From: Spirochaetota bacterium
GTDB lineage: Bacteria > Spirochaetota > Spirochaetia > DSM-27196 > PWMO01
Reading direction: 5' to 3'
Length of the DNA: 15,577 nt
NCBI GenBank assembly: GCA_009908735.1
Contig: JAAAOR010000018.1
Location: 1 to 15,577, forward strand
Position 1 is the first letter of the stretch, and each line of letters begins with the position of its first letter. Below, in pieces: positions 1 to 7,607 of this stretch. Position numbers and translations under genes: made by a program. The notes below the pieces were generated by a model. It saw only the letters and a list, made by a program, of their open reading frames with translations. It was not told the DNA's origin and did no database searches.

Positions 1-375
1 CGGGCTGCCCGGGAAGTCGATGCCGAACATTTCATGGAGCTCGCGCTCGTAAGTGGCGGCCTGGGCCCAGAGATGATGGATGCTCTCGGCAGCTGCTGCG
101 CTGCGGTCGATATCCGCCTCGACGACGAGATCCGTCCCGAGGTCATAGTTGTGGAGAACATACGTTAGTCGGAATAGCCCGTCCTCAATAAGATCCACCG
201 CCGTGAGGAAGACGAGATGGGTGTAGTGTTCCCGGTCGCGCAGGTGGGTAACGAGCTCTACGGCGCGGTCGGGGGGGACCCGCAGAGCGGCAAGATCATC
301 CCGAATAACGGTGGATTCTATCAGATGGAACCGGTCCGAGAGGAGCCTGATCGTTGTTTCGAGGGTTTTATTCAT
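1..375 (-). CDS. mbxK: NuoC-like 30-kDa subunit of a Mbx/MBS-type complex (partial, 3' end beyond window)
   Basis: The first 125 residues of a NuoC/MbhK-family protein can be read from an ATG at 373-375, beginning MNKTLETTIRLL. The family signature is at residues 110-122, where ATYERELHEMFGIDF matches the conserved ERE-x-x-(D/E)MFGI-x-F block. The frame stays open to the left edge, so the C-terminus lies outside. In complex I and group 4 hydrogenases this soluble subunit packs against the large catalytic-type subunit in the cytoplasmic arm. It starts 9 nt after the stop of the NuoB-like gene. No strong Shine-Dalgarno is visible, so translational coupling is likely. The next genes off the window should encode a NuoD-like large subunit and a NuoI-like ferredoxin subunit. 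The family call is secure; the assignment to MBS rests on the operon. Confidence 0.9.
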   Translation of the reverse strand, partial: MNKTLETTIRLLSDRFHLIESTVIRDDLAALRVPPDRAVELVTHLRDREHYTHLVFLTAVDLIEDGLFRLTYVLHNYDLGTDLVVEADIDRSAAAAESIHHLWAQAATYERELHEMFGIDFPGSP

Positions 376-384
376 TATTTCGTG

Positions 385-1029
385 CTACCAGTTGTACTCG
401 GGCATGTCCCAGTCTTTGATGACACGCCTCTGATTTGCCTTGTACCAGTCAAAATTTTCCGCGTACTCATTCGCGCCCTCGGCCTCGCCGTTTCGGATCA
501 TCTCTTTGAGTTTATCGAAGCCGGCAAGGATCGCCTCGGGCCGCGGCATGCAGCCCGCGATATAGACATCCGCGGGGATGTAATGATCGAGGCGCTTCAC
601 GGTGTAGTAGCTGTCCCAGTACATGCCGCCGTTAATTGTGCAACTTCCGAGCCCGAGTACGTACTTCGGATTCTGCATTTGCTCGTAGCTCCGGACGATG
701 CGCTTGAGCGTTTTCAGCGATACATAGCCACTGATGATAAAGACCGACGAGTTTCGCGGTGTGGGGCGGCCCTGAATCCCGAACCTCGTCACGTCGAAGC
801 GCGACGTCATGAGCGGTTGCAACTCGATGGCCCCGCAGCCGGTGCCGAACCCGAGAATCCACAGGCTCTGTGACCGAGCCCAGTTCAAGAACTTCTCCAG
901 TATGCCGCGGTAGGGTGCCACCGATTTCGGGCGGTCGCCGCAGAAGTAGCCCGATTCCGCGGGATCCAGGTCACGGGTCGGCACGTCTTCGTGCCGCTCG
1001 GTTTTCGTGATGGTATCGTTTTGTCCCAT
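385..1029 (-). CDS. mbxJ: NuoB/MbxJ-like small subunit with a three-cysteine Fe-S site
   Basis: This 214-residue protein is the NuoB (20-kDa/PSST) homologue. It normally holds the proximal [4Fe-4S] cluster (N2 in complex I) at the end of the electron wire in the cytoplasmic arm. Family blocks visible are FGTGCGAIE (61-69), GRPTPR (87-92), LGSCTINGG (127-135) and AGCMPRPEAIL (158-168). Complex I has adjacent cysteines (CC-x-x-E) in the first block. Here the pair is C65-G66, so only C65, C130 and C160 remain as ligands; C30 lies in the N-terminal extension, outside the family core. From family knowledge, the archaeal sulfane-sulfur reductase MBS uses a site-differentiated cluster, so the missing ligand supports an MbxJ assignment. 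The start has AAGGAG 6 nt upstream, and the gene lies 10 nt after the NuoH-like gene. An ordinary NADH dehydrogenase subunit is less likely. Confidence 0.92.
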   Translation of the reverse strand: MGQNDTITKTERHEDVPTRDLDPAESGYFCGDRPKSVAPYRGILEKFLNWARSQSLWILGFGTGCGAIELQPLMTSRFDVTRFGIQGRPTPRNSSVFIISGYVSLKTLKRIVRSYEQMQNPKYVLGLGSCTINGGMYWDSYYTVKRLDHYIPADVYIAGCMPRPEAILAGFDKLKEMIRNGEAEGANEYAENFDWYKANQRRVIKDWDMPEYNW

Positions 1030-1039
1030 AGATTGCTCC

Positions 1040-1954
1040 TTAAATGGCTGCGAGTGCCACGGCCGCGAGCCCGATGGCCGCCGGAATTTTCAGAAAGAAC
1101 CGGATTGATTGTTCGGGCCGGAATCGCGGAAACGCGGCACCGATAATCACCGTCACCATGTAAATCAGGAATGTCTTGATGATCATCATTCCAAGATTGC
1201 CGGCGCCGCCGAAAAAAAGGTTCATGTATAAAACCAATTTCGCGGCGGTGAAGATCGCGCGGTTCGTCTGCAATAGGCCGAGATAGCTGCTCTGATACTC
1301 CGTCGGCGGGCCGATCGCGATTTCCTGCGGCGCGGTGACGATGCTGAACGGATTGTGCATCGTCATCCCGAGAAACGCGATGATGGCCGCTGTCGTGGCA
1401 AGGGGGTTCGTGACGACACCCCAGGTCGCGATTCCGCCCTGCTGGGCGGCGACAATTTCGGTAATCGAGAGGGTCCCGTGTTGTATGGAGAGGGCAATGA
1501 TCGAGAGGGTGAAGGGGACCTCAAACGCCGTCATCTGGGCAAGACCGCGCGACACGCCCATCGCGCTGTAGGGATGGCCGCCTTGTCCCGCGCCGAGCGC
1601 CATACCGAGCTGCCCGAAGAAGATGAAGTAAACCACCAGCAGGACATCGCCGGCAAAACTGAAGTTGCCGAATACGGGCGAGCCGTAGATGACGGGAATG
1701 AACATCAGCGTGCCGATGCCGCCGGCAAGACGGAAAACCGGGCCGAGGTAAAACATCACCCCGTGGGAAACGGATGTCCGTTTGGCGTAGTTCTTGATGA
1801 TATCGATATAGGGCTGCCAGATCGGTATACCGACGCGCCCGTGCGCCCGAGCTACAATACGCGCGGTCGCCCCGGCGAGCAGGAGCCCGTAGTTGAGTAC
1901 GATGAAGAGCGTGAGCAGTGCGTAAAGAATGCTCAGCAGAATTGATTGCGTCAC
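1040..1954 (-). CDS. mbxM: NuoH-like membrane subunit (MbxM/MbhM type)
   Basis: This 304-residue, strongly hydrophobic protein belongs to the NuoH/ND1/MbhM family, which links the redox arm to the antiporter-like membrane arm. Family marks are HGRVGIPIWQPYIDIIKNYAKR in two parts (38-48 and 49-59), FEVPF (144-148, Glu145 in the membrane) and the acidic loop APQEIAIGPPTEYQSSY (208-224, E211 and E219). That loop corresponds to the conserved cytosolic loop of NuoH that couples redox to pumping. The start is a GTG directly abutting the stop of the preceding antiporter gene. GGGAGG lies 7 nt upstream of it, inside the end of that gene. About eight membrane helices are apparent. The family is certain. 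MbxM rather than NuoH is inferred from the Mrp-type neighbours and the three-cysteine partner subunit. Confidence 0.92.
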   Translation of the reverse strand: MTQSILLSILYALLTLFIVLNYGLLLAGATARIVARAHGRVGIPIWQPYIDIIKNYAKRTSVSHGVMFYLGPVFRLAGGIGTLMFIPVIYGSPVFGNFSFAGDVLLVVYFIFFGQLGMALGAGQGGHPYSAMGVSRGLAQMTAFEVPFTLSIIALSIQHGTLSITEIVAAQQGGIATWGVVTNPLATTAAIIAFLGMTMHNPFSIVTAPQEIAIGPPTEYQSSYLGLLQTNRAIFTAAKLVLYMNLFFGGAGNLGMMIIKTFLIYMVTVIIGAAFPRFRPEQSIRFFLKIPAAIGLAAVALAAI

Positions 1955-4900
1955 CTACATACCTCCCAGTATCAGGTAGAGCACGGCCACGAAGAGCAGT
2001 ATATGCACGGCGTAGGTCTGTCCGTTTCCCGTGTACAGCCGCCTCAGCGCCGCGCCGGACGCTGCGACGGTGTCGCGAACGCCACGCCATAGCGCCAAAA
2101 TGCCGGGTGCTATGAGAAAGCCGAGGGCCCTGTGGTAGTGGGCGTAGAAATTGTGGGCATAGTGGGTCGTCTGCGGGCTTTCGGGGCGCTCGGCGGCGTA
2201 GACAATGTTGAATTGGCCCACTCGCCGGGGGCGCCGTATGACTGCGAGAAGCCACACCAGCGGCAGCGCGAAGGCACCCATCGTCACATACATCACGAGG
2301 CTGCCGTTCCAGTAGCCGAGGGTGCTAAGCACGGTGGTGTTCTCAACGATAAGTGTGGCGGAAAAGTATGGCGCGAGCGCGGCGGTGATAGGTTGCAAAA
2401 CGACCTGCGGGTACATCGACGCCGCCATCACGGCGAGGAGCAGAGCCATCTGAGGGAGAAGAAACACTACCGGCGCCTCTTTCGTGTCCCGTAACTCATC
2501 CTTCCTCTGGCCGAGGAATACCGCGTGTATGAGCTTGAACAGGTAGAGAAACGCAACGGTGCTCGCAAAAAATGCAATCGCGGCCAGGAGATACTCTCCG
2601 CTCTCGAGAAGCGCCGAGTAGATGAGCCATTTGCCGCCGAAACCGGCCAGCGGGGGCACGCCGGAGACACCGATGATCGCGATGAGCACCGAGACGAACG
2701 TGAGCGGCATGTTCTGTATCAACCCGCCGAGCTCGTGGAAACGACTGCGCCCCGTCCGCACAATGACGCCGGCTATGGCAAGGAAGAGCATTCCCTTAAG
2801 CGTGAAATGCAGCAGCGTGAGATAGATTCCTGCGGTCCATCCCATGTGGGTCGCGAGCGCAAGAGCCGTGACGATGTAGCCAATCTGACTCATGCTCGAG
2901 TAAGCAAGGAGATACTTCGCGTCCTCCTGGAAGACGGCAAGCAGCGCGCCGAAGAGGGCGGTGAGCATACCGACCCACGCCAGGAGGGTCATCGATGCGG
3001 TGCCGACCATACGGGACACGCCGCCGACATCGACGGCGGCACCGAAGGCAAATACGGCGACCATGAGGCCTAAGAGCGGCACCTTGCTCATGATCGCGGA
3101 AAACAGCGCCGAGGTCTCTCCTTCGGCCTCCGCGTATGTTGAGGGAAGCCAGATGTGCACTCCCGCCGCACCGAGCTTCACGAGAAAGCCCAGGGCCACG
3201 GCTGTCATGGCTCCGACGATGACGGCGCCGCCCGCCGGCCCGTTTCCCAGGCCGAGGGCGCCGGCAATAGCCGCAGGCCCGCCTTCGAACACCGGCGAGC
3301 CGATCGTGGGCACGATGAACCGGCTGCCGAGGGAAACAAGTGTTGCGAGCCCGGCCATGAGCAGGAAGGCGCCACCGAGGGAGAAGGTAAGGTAGCGAAT
3401 TGCGGCAACCTCGGCCTGCGGTCGTCTCAGTAGCAGCAGGTAAGAGCTCAACGTCATCAGCTCAAAGCCGACAAGAAACGATAGCGCGCTGGTGGCCACG
3501 AGTAGGGAGCTCATGGCGGTGATGAACACCGCAAGCAGGGGATAGAGACCCGCGCAGTGTCCGCTTCGATGTAACGTCGCGAATGCGATGACGGCTGCGC
3601 CCACGGGAATGACGTAGGCAAAGAGCTCGCCGAGAGGGCTGAGGACCGGATAGAGGAACATGGCGTAGCCCGCCGAACCTGCGACCAGCAGGGCAGCCTT
3701 CACACGCCCGGGAAGCCAGTCGAGGACAAGGCCGAGGAGCCCCGCGGCGACCGGCACGAGAACCGGAAGCTCGAGCTCACCCATCGCCCATGCCGCCGCG
3801 AGCCCGGCCGAAAGCGCCGCCGCGACGAGGACACCGAGAAGTGGTCCGGTGAGGAGGCCGGAATAAGGCCTGTGCGCCGCGGGCGGGGTCCCTGTGGCCA
3901 GCCCCGATCCAAGAAAGCGGAAGAGATAGCCCGCCTCGAAGAGCGACCCGGCCAGGATTACAGCTATCCAGCCGAAGCGAGAGGCACCGGCGAGTCCGAT
4001 CATGAGCTGCCACTTCCCGAAGAATCCCGCGAACGGCGGGAGACCGGCAAGTGCCACGACCAGCGCGCCGGTCACGAGAGCGAGACCGTAGCGGTCCCGC
4101 AGTTGCGCCACGAATGCTTTCGCGCGCCTCGCGCCGACCACCTCGGTTATCCAGAATAGTCCGGCCTTTGCGAGTGCGTGGTTCATGAGAACGGCGCCGG
4201 CGGCGAGCATCACGGTAGCCCGGAGCGTGCCGGCCGCCGCCCCCGCCGCCAGGATTCCGGAGACGAGACCGATTTGCGCGACGGAGGAGTAGCCGAGCAT
4301 TCGACGAATGTCCGTCTGCCGCATCCCGATCAGATTTGAAGCGGCGAAACCGAGAAATCCGACTCCCGCGAGAAGTGACAGGAGGGAGGGCGGCATCAAC
4401 GGAAGCAGCTTGTCGAGGGCGAGAACCATCGCCGTGGCTGTCCCCGCCGAGATGGCGGACGCCACCGCCGGATGCGCCGTCTCGTAGACGTCGAGGGCCC
4501 ATCCGTTGGCGGGGAAGGTCTTGAGCTCGATGAGAACCGCGACCGTGACCAAGAATACCGCCGAAAGGGCCGCCCCGGCGGCCGGTACGCTTCCGGCCGG
4601 TCCAGCCGCAGCGATCATCCCGTCGATGTTGAGGGTGCCCGTCACTCGGTAGAGAAAAATAGTCCCGAGCAGTAGCAGGGCTGATGAGATGCCTCCGGCG
4701 ATGATGTACTTGAACCCGGCGGCGAGGGGCCGTCCCCTGTTCTCGAGTGCGATCATACCGTAGGTGGCGATCGCGGAGATCTCGATAAATACGAAGAGGT
4801 TGAAGAGGTCGCGGGTAAGGACGATGCCGTTCGCACCCATCGCCATCATGAGCAGCAGGACCTGTGCCCCAATTCCGTCATGAACGAAGCGACGAACGAG

Positions 4901-5188
4901 CAGGAGAGCCGATCCGAGAAAGGCCAGATTGATAATGAATGTAGCCGCCGCCTCGGTGAGTCCCATCCTGAGGTTTATCGACAGCGGCGGCTCGAATCCG
5001 GCCGTCAGCACCTCTGCGGGCGGCGTACCGCCGGCCGTAGCATAGAGCCACGTTGCCGAAAGAATTGTCATCCACGCCAGGGTTCCGAGGGTTACGGCAA
5101 TACTCATGCGTCGGGAGAGACGATCAACTATCCCGAGAAGAAAAGCTGCGAGCAGCGCGACGGCGAGCAGGTAGATCGGACTTACCAT
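1955..5188 (-). CDS. Fused double MrpD/NuoN-type antiporter subunit (MbxH-MbxH' fusion)
   Basis: One uninterrupted 1077-codon frame encodes two complete antiporter-like modules. Each has the ion-path residues expected of MrpD/NuoN/NuoL proteins. Module 1 (about 1-490) has Glu136 in FVFIEIS, Lys223 in IELKTFP, Lys260 and Lys341 in NHALAKAG. Module 2 (about 500-1077) has Glu576 in LVGFELM, Lys671 in FLVKLGAAGVHIWLP, Lys702 and Lys798 in HFTLKGM. Both carry the conserved YSS-x-x-QIG motif (299-307 and 763-770). A terminal helix ends the protein (about 1058-1075). Archaeal MBS has two such subunits encoded by adjacent genes, H and H'; here they are joined. The start is an ATG with AAGGA 6 nt upstream, overlapping mrpC by 7 nt. 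No frameshift or decay is visible, so two pumping units per complex are predicted. Confidence 0.92.
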   Translation of the reverse strand: MVSPIYLLAVALLAAFLLGIVDRLSRRMSIAVTLGTLAWMTILSATWLYATAGGTPPAEVLTAGFEPPLSINLRMGLTEAAATFIINLAFLGSALLLVRRFVHDGIGAQVLLLMMAMGANGIVLTRDLFNLFVFIEISAIATYGMIALENRGRPLAAGFKYIIAGGISSALLLLGTIFLYRVTGTLNIDGMIAAAGPAGSVPAAGAALSAVFLVTVAVLIELKTFPANGWALDVYETAHPAVASAISAGTATAMVLALDKLLPLMPPSLLSLLAGVGFLGFAASNLIGMRQTDIRRMLGYSSVAQIGLVSGILAAGAAAGTLRATVMLAAGAVLMNHALAKAGLFWITEVVGARRAKAFVAQLRDRYGLALVTGALVVALAGLPPFAGFFGKWQLMIGLAGASRFGWIAVILAGSLFEAGYLFRFLGSGLATGTPPAAHRPYSGLLTGPLLGVLVAAALSAGLAAAWAMGELELPVLVPVAAGLLGLVLDWLPGRVKAALLVAGSAGYAMFLYPVLSPLGELFAYVIPVGAAVIAFATLHRSGHCAGLYPLLAVFITAMSSLLVATSALSFLVGFELMTLSSYLLLLRRPQAEVAAIRYLTFSLGGAFLLMAGLATLVSLGSRFIVPTIGSPVFEGGPAAIAGALGLGNGPAGGAVIVGAMTAVALGFLVKLGAAGVHIWLPSTYAEAEGETSALFSAIMSKVPLLGLMVAVFAFGAAVDVGGVSRMVGTASMTLLAWVGMLTALFGALLAVFQEDAKYLLAYSSMSQIGYIVTALALATHMGWTAGIYLTLLHFTLKGMLFLAIAGVIVRTGRSRFHELGGLIQNMPLTFVSVLIAIIGVSGVPPLAGFGGKWLIYSALLESGEYLLAAIAFFASTVAFLYLFKLIHAVFLGQRKDELRDTKEAPVVFLLPQMALLLAVMAASMYPQVVLQPITAALAPYFSATLIVENTTVLSTLGYWNGSLVMYVTMGAFALPLVWLLAVIRRPRRVGQFNIVYAAERPESPQTTHYAHNFYAHYHRALGFLIAPGILALWRGVRDTVAASGAALRRLYTGNGQTYAVHILLFVAVLYLILGGM

Positions 5189-5535
5189 CTCGAATCCTTG
5201 TAGTCCTCGATGTTGAGCGAGTGCCGGGTGTCATGGAGCCGAACGGCGTAGGTGAGCATGAGCGCCGTAAGGGCTAGACCGATCACGATGGCGGTCAGGA
5301 CGAGGGCGGACGGCAGGGGGTCGACCACGCGGCCGGCCGCCGCGGCGCGTGAGACTGCCTCGTCGAGAATGGGTGCCGTGCGGCCCTCGATGTATCCGAT
5401 CGATACGATCACCACATGGATTCCCGTGTCGATGATCGAGAAGCCGATGATAATCCTGATTAGATTCCGCTGGGTGAGCATGCCCCAGGCTCCTATCATC
5501 ACGAGCAGGAGCCCGAGCCCGGTTACAAGCATCAT
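5182..5535 (-). CDS. mrpC: MrpC/MnhC (NuoK-like) subunit
   Basis: This 117-residue protein has three predicted membrane helices and the MrpC/NuoK pattern: GAWGMLTQRNLIRIIIGF (16-33), then SIIDTGIHVVIV, then DPLPSALVLTAIVIGLALTA (72-91). The 'DPLPxALVLTAIVIG' block is diagnostic for MnhC/MrpC and MbhG. It is a small membrane subunit that sits between antiporter modules and helps form the ion path. The ATG follows GGAGG by 6 nt and overlaps the previous gene as ATGA (4 nt). The 3' end overlaps the fused antiporter gene by 7 nt, which indicates translational coupling. The length is typical. Confidence 0.93.
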   Translation of the reverse strand: MMLVTGLGLLLVMIGAWGMLTQRNLIRIIIGFSIIDTGIHVVIVSIGYIEGRTAPILDEAVSRAAAAGRVVDPLPSALVLTAIVIGLALTALMLTYAVRLHDTRHSLNIEDYKDSRW

Positions 5536-6260
5536 GTGTGGCCTCCGTCTCTGCCGCGCAGCGCAGCGAGGATGCCGCTGAGCTCAGCGCCGACCTTCAA
5601 CCCGACCAGCGAGTAGATGACAGGGATCGCGCCGGCACTGAAGAGCGATCCGAACTCCCCAAGCGGGAGAATGCGGTTGTCGAGAAAACCCGCGCCGAGC
5701 ACCAGACCGAGAATGCCGAGTACAATGTAAAACCCGCCGGAAAGAGATTCCACGACCGTCAGCAGCGTGTGGTTTGTCTCCGCCGGCTTGCGCGACAGAA
5801 AAAACAGCAATACGGCCGAGGCAAGAATAACCCCGCCCTGGAACCCTCCGCCGGGGGAGAGATGCCCGTGGAGGAAGATGAAGACCCCGAACGTCACGAT
5901 TACCGGGATCAGGAGTCGGCCGCCCGTCTCGAGAATCTCGGACGGCCCCTCGATTTCGTCCTCGCTATCGGCGGTCGGCCGGCTCGCACCCGGCTCGTGT
6001 GCTTCCGCCCGGCGGAGCAGAAATCCCACCCCCGCCGTCGCTATAAAGAGGACTGTAACCTCGCCGAGCGTGTCGAGACCGCGATAGGTTACGATTACGG
6101 CGGTGACGAGATTCGCCGCCCCGACCTCGTCGTCGGTACGCTCGGCGTAGTCCGCTGCCGGGGGCGAGAGCTCACGAAACGGCTCAACCTCGAAGGCGAG
6201 CGGAAACAGCACCGCGGCGAGACCTGCAACTGCAAGGGCCCCAAAGAGTTTACGTGCCAT
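5532..6260 (-). CDS. mrpB: MbhE-MrpB fusion subunit (MrpA C-terminal tail + MnhB domain)
   Basis: This 242-residue membrane protein has two parts. Residues 1-85 match the MbhE/MrpA C-terminal segment, with NLVTAVIVTYRGLDTLGEV (50-68). Residues about 108-242 are the MnhB/MrpB domain, with HGHLSPGGGFQGG (131-143) as its signature. An acidic linker (about 86-108) joins them. In Na+/H+ antiporters and hydrogenases these are often separate proteins or part of MrpA; here they form one chain, as I would expect for MbxF. The frame could begin at a GTG at 6269, but that codon lies inside GGAGGTGAT. The ATG at 6260 has GGAGG 8 nt upstream and is preferred. It overlaps the upstream DUF4040 gene by 11 nt. 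Confidence 0.9.
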   Translation of the reverse strand: MARKLFGALAVAGLAAVLFPLAFEVEPFRELSPPAADYAERTDDEVGAANLVTAVIVTYRGLDTLGEVTVLFIATAGVGFLLRRAEAHEPGASRPTADSEDEIEGPSEILETGGRLLIPVIVTFGVFIFLHGHLSPGGGFQGGVILASAVLLFFLSRKPAETNHTLLTVVESLSGGFYIVLGILGLVLGAGFLDNRILPLGEFGSLFSAGAIPVIYSLVGLKVGAELSGILAALRGRDGGHT

Positions 6261-6507
6261 CGGTATCACCTCCGGCTCTCCGTATGCGGCTGAGGGCGTA
6301 TAGAAACACCACGGTCGTCAACGCGGAGCCGATTGCCGCCTCGGTCATTGCGACGTCGGGCGCCGAAAGCATCACGTAAACCACGCTGGCGGTCAGGCTC
6401 ACCACGCCGGCGAAAATCACCGACACGACGAGCTGCGGATGGTGCAGCGCGAGAATGGCCGAGGCAAGCATAATGAGTCCGAGGACGACCAACAGTATCG
6501 TCATCAT
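6250..6507 (-). CDS. mbxD: DUF4040 / MbhD-type subunit (MrpA C-terminal-like)
   Basis: This 85-residue protein has three hydrophobic helices and the block VVYVMLSAPDVAMTEAAIG (42-60), followed by ALTTVVFLYAL. This is characteristic of the MrpA C-terminal region and of the separate MbhD/DUF4040 subunits. These subunits border the membrane arm beside the MrpG/F/E proteins and form part of the Na+/H+ module. The ATG overlaps the end of mrpG as ATGA (4 nt), with a GGAGGAAGG Shine-Dalgarno stretch upstream. The length fits MbhD. Confidence 0.88.
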   Translation of the reverse strand: MMTILLVVLGLIMLASAILALHHPQLVVSVIFAGVVSLTASVVYVMLSAPDVAMTEAAIGSALTTVVFLYALSRIRRAGGDTDGT

Positions 6508-6857
6508 GTTGTGCCTTCCTCCGTTTCAACTTCCACCGTTGAGGCTTCGAGGTCGTCTTTCACCGTCCCGTCGGCAAGTGGTATGCCCGCGGCATGGACG
6601 GCCCGGATCAGCGCGTGAGAGGAAATCGGGTTGGTAACGGCGATAAAGGCGATGAGCACGACAACGCGGCCGAGCCACGCGGGAAACGCCACTCCGATCC
6701 CCAGAAGGAAGAGGATGCTTCCAAGAGTCGTTGCCTTGGTCCCGGCCTGCATGCGGTTGTAGACGTCCGGCATGCGAATCAACCCGAGCGAAGCAAGCAC
6801 GAGAAACGCGCCGCCGAGCATGCTGATAATTGCTCCTATGAGCTGATGAGCCGCCAT
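6504..6857 (-). CDS. mrpG: MrpG/MnhG subunit
   Basis: This 117-residue membrane protein carries the MnhG signature LGLIRMPDVYNRMQAGTKAT (24-43), followed by a helix rich in small residues (TTLGSILFLLGIG). MrpG is one of three small subunits (E, F, G) at the sodium-translocating end of Mrp antiporters and of the Mbh/Mbx complexes. About 25 hydrophilic, acidic residues form the C-terminal tail. The start overlaps the mrpF stop by one base (TGATG), typical of coupled translation. The 3' end overlaps the DUF4040 gene by 4 nt. Confidence 0.93.
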   Translation of the reverse strand: MAAHQLIGAIISMLGGAFLVLASLGLIRMPDVYNRMQAGTKATTLGSILFLLGIGVAFPAWLGRVVVLIAFIAVTNPISSHALIRAVHAAGIPLADGTVKDDLEASTVEVETEEGTT

Positions 6858-7117
6858 CAGAGCCCCCTCTCGAGATATCGCGCGAGCGCGACCACGCCGA
6901 GAAAGCTTACGAGCCCGTACACGAGCGCGACATCGAGATAGATGACGCGACCGCCGGCCGCCGCGAGGTAGGCCAGAAACGAAATGGCGATGACGGTCAG
7001 ACCGTCCAATCCTACCATCCGGTCGGCAGCCGTCGGGCCGGCCACTATCCTGAAAAACGCCAGTACTCCGGCAAGTGCGGCGAGACCACCGGCGATCGTA
7101 AACAGGAGCTCAACCAC
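6857..7117 (-). CDS. mrpF: MrpF/MnhF subunit
   Basis: This 86-residue protein has three membrane helices and the MnhF hallmark FRIVAGPTAADRMVGLDGLT (22-41), followed by a YLDVALVYGLVSFLGVVALARYL block. It is a small membrane subunit of the Mrp-type module. The start is GTG at 7115-7117, with GGAGG 6 nt upstream. It overlaps the end of mrpE by 8 nt and mrpG by 1 nt. The length is normal for the family (about 85-95 residues). Confidence 0.92.
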   Translation of the reverse strand: MVELLFTIAGGLAALAGVLAFFRIVAGPTAADRMVGLDGLTVIAISFLAYLAAAGGRVIYLDVALVYGLVSFLGVVALARYLERGL

Positions 7118-7607
7118 AGATCACCTCCAGATAGCGCTCGAACTTGCCGACAATTCGCCGCGTCGCCCCCTCGGGGTCCTCCGCCTCGACCGAAATCCAA
7201 TGGATGTAGAACATGTCGGCGTCGGTGTCCACGGTGATCGTTCCCGGGGTGAGCGTAATGGAGTTCGCAAGCACAAGGCGCCCGAGCCGGGAGCGAAGAC
7301 GCGTTCGCACCTTGACGATACCCGGCCGGATCGGCAGAGACGGAGACACCACGCGGGCGGCTACGTCCAGGTTTGCCTTAATGAGCTCCACGGTGAACAC
7401 GCCGAGGTAGGCTACCGCCATGATGAGGGCGCGCGGTGTGAGGCGGAGCTCGGAGAACACGCCGGCCGAGCCGGGAGTTCCGACAGAAACCAGGATAGCC
7501 ACGATAACGGCGGCTGCGAGCTCCTGCAGGCTCGCTGGGTAGGCGAGCAGCACCCACAGGAGCACGAGTGTAATTGCGAGAACCACAGTACCTTTGATGT
7601 GCTGCAC
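7110..7607 (-). CDS. mrpE: MrpE/MnhE subunit (first gene of the Mbx/MBS-type operon)
   Basis: This 165-residue protein has N-terminal membrane helices followed by a cytoplasmic domain. MnhE-family marks are ELIKANLDVAARVV (73-86), LPIRPGIVKVRT, LVLANSITLTPGTITVD (111-127) and FYIHWISVEA. It is the peripheral small subunit of the Mrp-type module. The start is a GTG with AAGGA 7 nt upstream; no ATG gives a better fit. As the first gene it is preceded by about 107 nt of leader and a candidate promoter at 7721-7749. All ten minus-strand genes from here to the left edge overlap or lie within 10 nt of each other. Confidence 0.92.
   Translation of the reverse strand: MQHIKGTVVLAITLVLLWVLLAYPASLQELAAAVIVAILVSVGTPGSAGVFSELRLTPRALIMAVAYLGVFTVELIKANLDVAARVVSPSLPIRPGIVKVRTRLRSRLGRLVLANSITLTPGTITVDTDADMFYIHWISVEAEDPEGATRRIVGKFERYLEVICG

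Noticed and set aside
1..1954. Standard NADH:quinone oxidoreductase (complex I)
   Set aside because: The NuoB-like protein lacks the CC pair, and the upstream genes are Mrp-type rather than NuoE/F/G/J/K/L. The individual subunits are homologous, but the complex is not complex I as far as can be seen.
385..7607. Group 4 [NiFe] hydrogenase (Mbh type)
   Set aside because: The fused pair of antiporter modules and the three-cysteine small subunit fit MBS better. The large subunit with the NiFe ligands is outside the window, so this is a strong preference rather than proof.
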